Shown: piece after piece, positions 13,765-16,840 of the stretch
How the letters are laid out: each line of letters begins with the position of its first letter
Numbering within the stretch: position 1 is the stretch's first letter
Source: Gemmatimonadota bacterium
GTDB taxonomy: Bacteria > Gemmatimonadota > Gemmatimonadetes > Gemmatimonadales > Gemmatimonadaceae
Reading direction: 5' to 3'
Assembly: GCA_003142495.1 (NCBI GenBank)
Contig: PLMM01000269.1
Span: 1,801-18,640 of the forward strand
DNA: 16,840 bases
Made by a program: the position numbers and the translations under genes
Notes under the pieces: generated by a model
The model's database searches: none
The model's input: only the letters and a program-made list of their open reading frames with translations
Told to the model about the DNA's origin: nothing

Positions 13765-13853
13765 TTAGCTCTCCGTGATGGACACGGATTTACCATGCAA
13801 TGTGCGCACCGTCGGCGCACCACGTTGGTTTCCCTATATGCACACCAGGTGAG
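13765..13853. promoter_or_regulatory. Divergent intergenic region between xoxF and the CopD-family gene
   Basis: These 89 bases must hold the control sites for two opposite genes. I see the xoxF Shine-Dalgarno (13771-13774), an AT-rich TATATG at 13836-13841, and AGGTGAG (13847-13853) immediately before the plus-strand ATG. I could not pair a convincing -35 and -10 on either strand, so promoter positions are not called. Confidence 0.4.
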
Positions 13854-14771
13854 ATGATCATCCCCCACGCCTTTCTGTTCGCCGCCGCCGGATTCACGAT
13901 CGTCGACGTCGTCCATGAGTACGTCTCGTTCGTAGGGACCTTCTTCATCGTCGGCGCGTCGTCGTTCTACTTTCTCCTCCTCCGCCCATCGTTCGCGCGC
14001 AACTCGGACGCGATGCGCGTCGCCGGACGCTCCGCCGCCCGCATCGGTGTCGTCGGCGCGCTGCTCCGGCTGCTCTCGATCGGCATGTCGGTGAGCACAG
14101 CCATGACCGAGAAGCAGCTATCGCTCGCCGAGGCGCTCACGCGGCGGCCATCGATGGTGGTTGGCGAGATCGTGACGCTGATCGCGGTCATCGCCTTCGC
14201 GAGCGCCGCGGCCGCCTCGCGCAACGCCGTCGCGACGTGGGCCGTCGCCACGATCGCGACGCTCGTCATCGCGCTGCGCGGACTCATCACCACGGACGTC
14301 GGGGATCTCGTGAATCCGATCCACGTCTTCGCAGCGTCGATGTGGATCGGCACGCTCTTCGTGATGGTCGTTGCCGGGATCACCACGGTGCTGAGCGGCG
14401 CCTTCGCGACGAGCGATCGCGGCTCCGCATGCGCGACGATGGTGAATCGCTTCTCGACGCTCGCGCTCTGGAGCGCCGGCGTGCTCGTGCTCACCGGCGT
14501 CACCACGGCGTATCTACACCTGCGCAAATTCTCCGCGCTATGGACGAGCGTCTACGGCCAGACGCTCCTCGTGAAGCTGTGCCTCGTCGCGGTGGTGTTC
14601 TGGCTGGGCGGCTACAACAACTGGCGCATGAAGCCCACGCTAGGAACGGAGGATGCGGCGCGACGCCTCAATCGCTCGGCTACCTACGAGATCGCGGTCG
14701 CGGCAGTCGTGCTGATAGTGACGGCGGTGCTGGTGAACTTGCCGACGCCGGGAGAGCACATACCGCGCTAG
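13854..14771 (+). CDS. CopD-family integral membrane protein
   Basis: A 305-residue membrane protein with about eight helices (roughly 14-43, 65-83, 101-121, 126-143, 155-180, 200-220, 235-253 and 274-295). The CopD-domain features are His21 in the first helix, NPIHVFAASMWIGTLFV (154-170) with His157 and a Trp-x-Gly, and YGQTLLVKLCLVAVVFWLGG (234-253) followed by Asn-Asn-Trp-Arg. CopD proteins are linked to copper uptake or homeostasis across the inner membrane; the substrate here is not shown. I chose the ATG at 13854, directly after AGGTGAG. An upstream ATG at 13800 has no ribosome-binding site and would add 18 non-hydrophobic residues. No CopC-like domain is fused or adjacent. The gene is divergent from xoxF, and its stop shares bases with that of the kinase gene. 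Confidence 0.8.
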   Translation: MIIPHAFLFAAAGFTIVDVVHEYVSFVGTFFIVGASSFYFLLLRPSFARNSDAMRVAGRSAARIGVVGALLRLLSIGMSVSTAMTEKQLSLAEALTRRPSMVVGEIVTLIAVIAFASAAAASRNAVATWAVATIATLVIALRGLITTDVGDLVNPIHVFAASMWIGTLFVMVVAGITTVLSGAFATSDRGSACATMVNRFSTLALWSAGVLVLTGVTTAYLHLRKFSALWTSVYGQTLLVKLCLVAVVFWLGGYNNWRMKPTLGTEDAARRLNRSATYEIAVAAVVLIVTAVLVNLPTPGEHIPR

Positions 14772-16840
14772 TCGTGCGTGTTCACTTTGCTCATCCACGC
14801 ATCCGCACGATACTCGCGCTCCTGCACCGTGGCTTTGGTCATGTCGCGCGAGATGCTCACCTGACGAATCGGACGCGGTGAGTCGCCGAGCGACTGGAGC
14901 TGATTGGGCCCCGTCAGCTTGAAAAAGCTGAGCGACTCCTGTGTGCGCGACAGCTGGAGGAATGCACCGCCATCCGCAAGCGGCGTGGAGCGCGCGATCT
15001 CCGCGAACATCGTCGTCCACTGCGTCGTCGATCCATCGTCGAGCGAGAGCACGGCCAAGCCGAGTGAGTCACCCGTCGTGCGGTCGTTGCCCTCGAGAAA
15101 GATTCGATTGCGCGATGGGTCCGCCGCGATCGCGAAGAGGAATGCGTACCACTGCGGTTTGGGATACTCGCGAGTCTTGCCGGCGCGTCGCACGACGACG
15201 CGGTCGCCCGCTGCTGGAATCCATGCCCAGCCGTCGGGAAGCGCCTGAAGCCAGCCGAGCGCGGAGTCCGGAAGATCCACTTCGTTGCGCGCCGCATTCG
15301 TCCGCACGTCGATCTGCGACAAATGCAATCCGCTCGGCGTCTGTCGCGAAACGCCCACGGTCACGGAATCGGCCCAGAATACAGTAGTGGGATTTCCGGA
15401 ACCGCCAATCGCGGACTCGGAGCCGCCGGAGAATGGCATGACGGAGAAGCGCTGCTCGACGTGATTGCCACCGATCGGAACGCTCCGGCGCACGATCAGG
15501 CGCGCGCCGTCGGGCGAGATGGTGGCATTCACGGGGCTCGAGGCATGCGCGACACGGCGATCGTCGGGATACGTGCCCTTCAGCAGATTCGGGAAGTCGA
15601 GCGCCCACACGCTGAAATCATACACCCCCTCGTCCATCACCATCCCCGCCCCGTCAGCGGTCAGCGAGAAGTTCGTGAACAGCCCCGTCACCATCGTATC
15701 CTGGCGCGTCGCGAGCCTGCCGGTGAGAGGATCGATGGCGATACGTACGATCGACTCGCCAGCGCCATCCCCGGCGCGAGAGACCCACATCGCATCGCGC
15801 GTCGCAATGCCGCCGCAGGTACATGCGTTGACGACGTGATCGATGACCGTCCCAGCTCGATCGATGATCTGCCAGAGACCGTGCGGCTGCTGCAATATCA
15901 TCGTGACGATCCATCCGGTGCCCGGCATCGCCGAGATCGCCGCGAGGCCCTGACCTGTTCCGGCAACTCGAATGCTGTCGTGAACCGCGCCATCGAGCGC
16001 CGCGACCCGGATCCAGTAGACCGAGTCGGCGTGCAAGGTGGCTCCGAGCAGCAGCGAGTCGCCGCCTGCGAAGAAGGTCGCGACGCCCGACGTTAGAAAG
16101 CGCGGCGTGCCGCCGAGCGCGGAGAGCAGGAACGTACCGATGCGCGCGTTGAACGTGCCGTTGAACATCAGGTTGCGCCGGTCCGGACTCCACTCGAGGT
16201 AATACGCGGCCGTGGCACCCTCGAGAATCGTGCGCGTCGTGCTCCCGCCAACATCCTGCTCCACCACCGAATAGCTGCACTTTCCCGCCCCGCAGTGCTT
16301 GGTGACGTACGCGAGTTGTTTGCCGTCGGGAGAGATCGCAGGGACGAGCACGCCGCCGGACGTCGTGAGCTGCGTGCGCTGCCCGAGCGACGCGGCCGTT
16401 GCGCGCGGAGCCGCGCCGCGGCCGCGCATCGCATAGGCGCCGCCGGCGACGATCGCGGCAAGCGCGAGTACTCCGGCCACGATCACCATGCGCCGGCTCG
16501 ACTTCGCCGCCGGACTCGCCGAGGGCCCAACATCGGTGGTCGGCTTCACGTCGAGCGCGCGAGAGAACTCACCCGCACTCGCGAATCGATCGGCCGGCGT
16601 CTTGGCCAGCGCCTTCGCCACCGCCTCGTCGATACTCACCGGCACCGTGTCGCGCAGCACGCGCAGATGCGTCGGCTTCTCCGTCATCAGCTTCGCGATC
16701 ATCGACTGTGCGCTCGCGCCCGTCACCGGCGGCTCGCCCGCGAGCATCTCGTAGAGCACCGAGGCGAGCGAATACACATCGCTGCGCGCGTCGATGCCGC
16801 GATCGCCAGTGGCCTGTTCGGGGCTCATGTACTGCGGCGT
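14768..16840 (-). CDS. Ser/Thr protein kinase with extracytoplasmic propeller sensor (partial)
   Basis: The 5' end is outside the window; 690 C-terminal residues are visible. They begin TPQYMSPEQ, the activation-segment end of a Hanks-type kinase, then SDVYSLASVLYEMLAGEPP and KTPADRFASAGEFSRAL, the rest of the C-lobe. Numbering from the Met of MSPEQ, a single membrane helix lies at about 114-134. After it comes a region of about 545 residues with TolB/WD40-like repeats, such as PAISPDGKQLAYV (163-175) and LEWSPDRRNLMF (211-222). This is the usual plan of receptor kinases in Gemmatimonadota and Acidobacteriota: a cytoplasmic kinase and an outside sensor. Two Cys pairs stand out, 179/184 and 336/338, possible disulfides or a metal site. 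The catalytic loop and Lys are off the edge, so activity cannot be judged. Its TAG stop overlaps the CopD-family stop. Confidence 0.9.
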   Translation of the reverse strand, partial: TPQYMSPEQATGDRGIDARSDVYSLASVLYEMLAGEPPVTGASAQSMIAKLMTEKPTHLRVLRDTVPVSIDEAVAKALAKTPADRFASAGEFSRALDVKPTTDVGPSASPAAKSSRRMVIVAGVLALAAIVAGGAYAMRGRGAAPRATAASLGQRTQLTTSGGVLVPAISPDGKQLAYVTKHCGAGKCSYSVVEQDVGGSTTRTILEGATAAYYLEWSPDRRNLMFNGTFNARIGTFLLSALGGTPRFLTSGVATFFAGGDSLLLGATLHADSVYWIRVAALDGAVHDSIRVAGTGQGLAAISAMPGTGWIVTMILQQPHGLWQIIDRAGTVIDHVVNACTCGGIATRDAMWVSRAGDGAGESIVRIAIDPLTGRLATRQDTMVTGLFTNFSLTADGAGMVMDEGVYDFSVWALDFPNLLKGTYPDDRRVAHASSPVNATISPDGARLIVRRSVPIGGNHVEQRFSVMPFSGGSESAIGGSGNPTTVFWADSVTVGVSRQTPSGLHLSQIDVRTNAARNEVDLPDSALGWLQALPDGWAWIPAAGDRVVVRRAGKTREYPKPQWYAFLFAIAADPSRNRIFLEGNDRTTGDSLGLAVLSLDDGSTTQWTTMFAEIARSTPLADGGAFLQLSRTQESLSFFKLTGPNQLQSLGDSPRPIRQVSISRDMTKATVQEREYRADAWMSKVNTHD

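Noticed and set aside
1-16840. CRISPR array, tRNA, rRNA, insertion sequence or prophage
   Set aside because: No regularly spaced repeats, cloverleaf-like stretches, rRNA-like segments, transposase or phage genes are visible by reading. Specialised scans were not run.

Overview
The window is high-GC bacterial DNA, densely packed with genes. The combination of a Ser/Thr kinase fused to an extracytoplasmic beta-propeller, a Yip1-family protein, a zinc-metallopeptidase/ATP-grasp pair and a lanthanide-type methanol dehydrogenase cluster fits a soil or sediment Gemmatimonadota-like bacterium. That assignment is inferred from gene content; there is no rRNA or other marker gene. I see no tRNA, rRNA, CRISPR array, insertion sequence or phage gene.

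Layout. Positions 1-4965 hold minus-strand genes: the N-terminus of a secreted lipoprotein cut by the window edge, a ten-helix membrane PAS-GGDEF-EAL cyclic-di-GMP enzyme, a Yip1-family membrane protein, and a membrane-anchored Pro/Ala-rich protein with a good sigma70-like promoter. At 4965-5610 lies the C-terminal third of a CPA1-type Na+/H+ antiporter. Its N-terminal two thirds are missing, and the break sits about 25-50 bases from the start of a divergent two-gene unit (5659-7454). That unit encodes an HEXXH zinc metallopeptidase overlapping a D-Ala-D-Ala-ligase-like ATP-grasp enzyme. A small unknown protein (7476-7706, minus) with a near-perfect Shine-Dalgarno follows, then an aldo/keto reductase and a Tat-exported peptide-amidase-like enzyme (7861-10511, plus).

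The clearest functional unit is 10518-13764 on the minus strand: xoxF (PQQ methanol dehydrogenase), xoxJ (its periplasmic binding-protein-like partner) and xoxG (a cytochrome c). The three reading frames overlap end to start, so they look translationally coupled. XoxF carries the extra aspartate that marks lanthanide dependence. XoxG has a lipobox, which would tether the electron acceptor to a membrane. Methanol would be oxidised in the periplasm and electrons passed to the lipid-anchored cytochrome.

A CopD-family membrane protein is divergent from xoxF across 89 bases (13854-14771, plus). It converges on the last gene, a Ser/Thr kinase with a C-terminal sensor propeller that runs off the right edge; the two stop codons share one CTAG. 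No gene-free stretch exceeds about 170 bases. The most noteworthy items are the Xox cluster with its lipid-anchored cytochrome, the peptidase/ligase overlap pair, and the clean antiporter truncation beside it.
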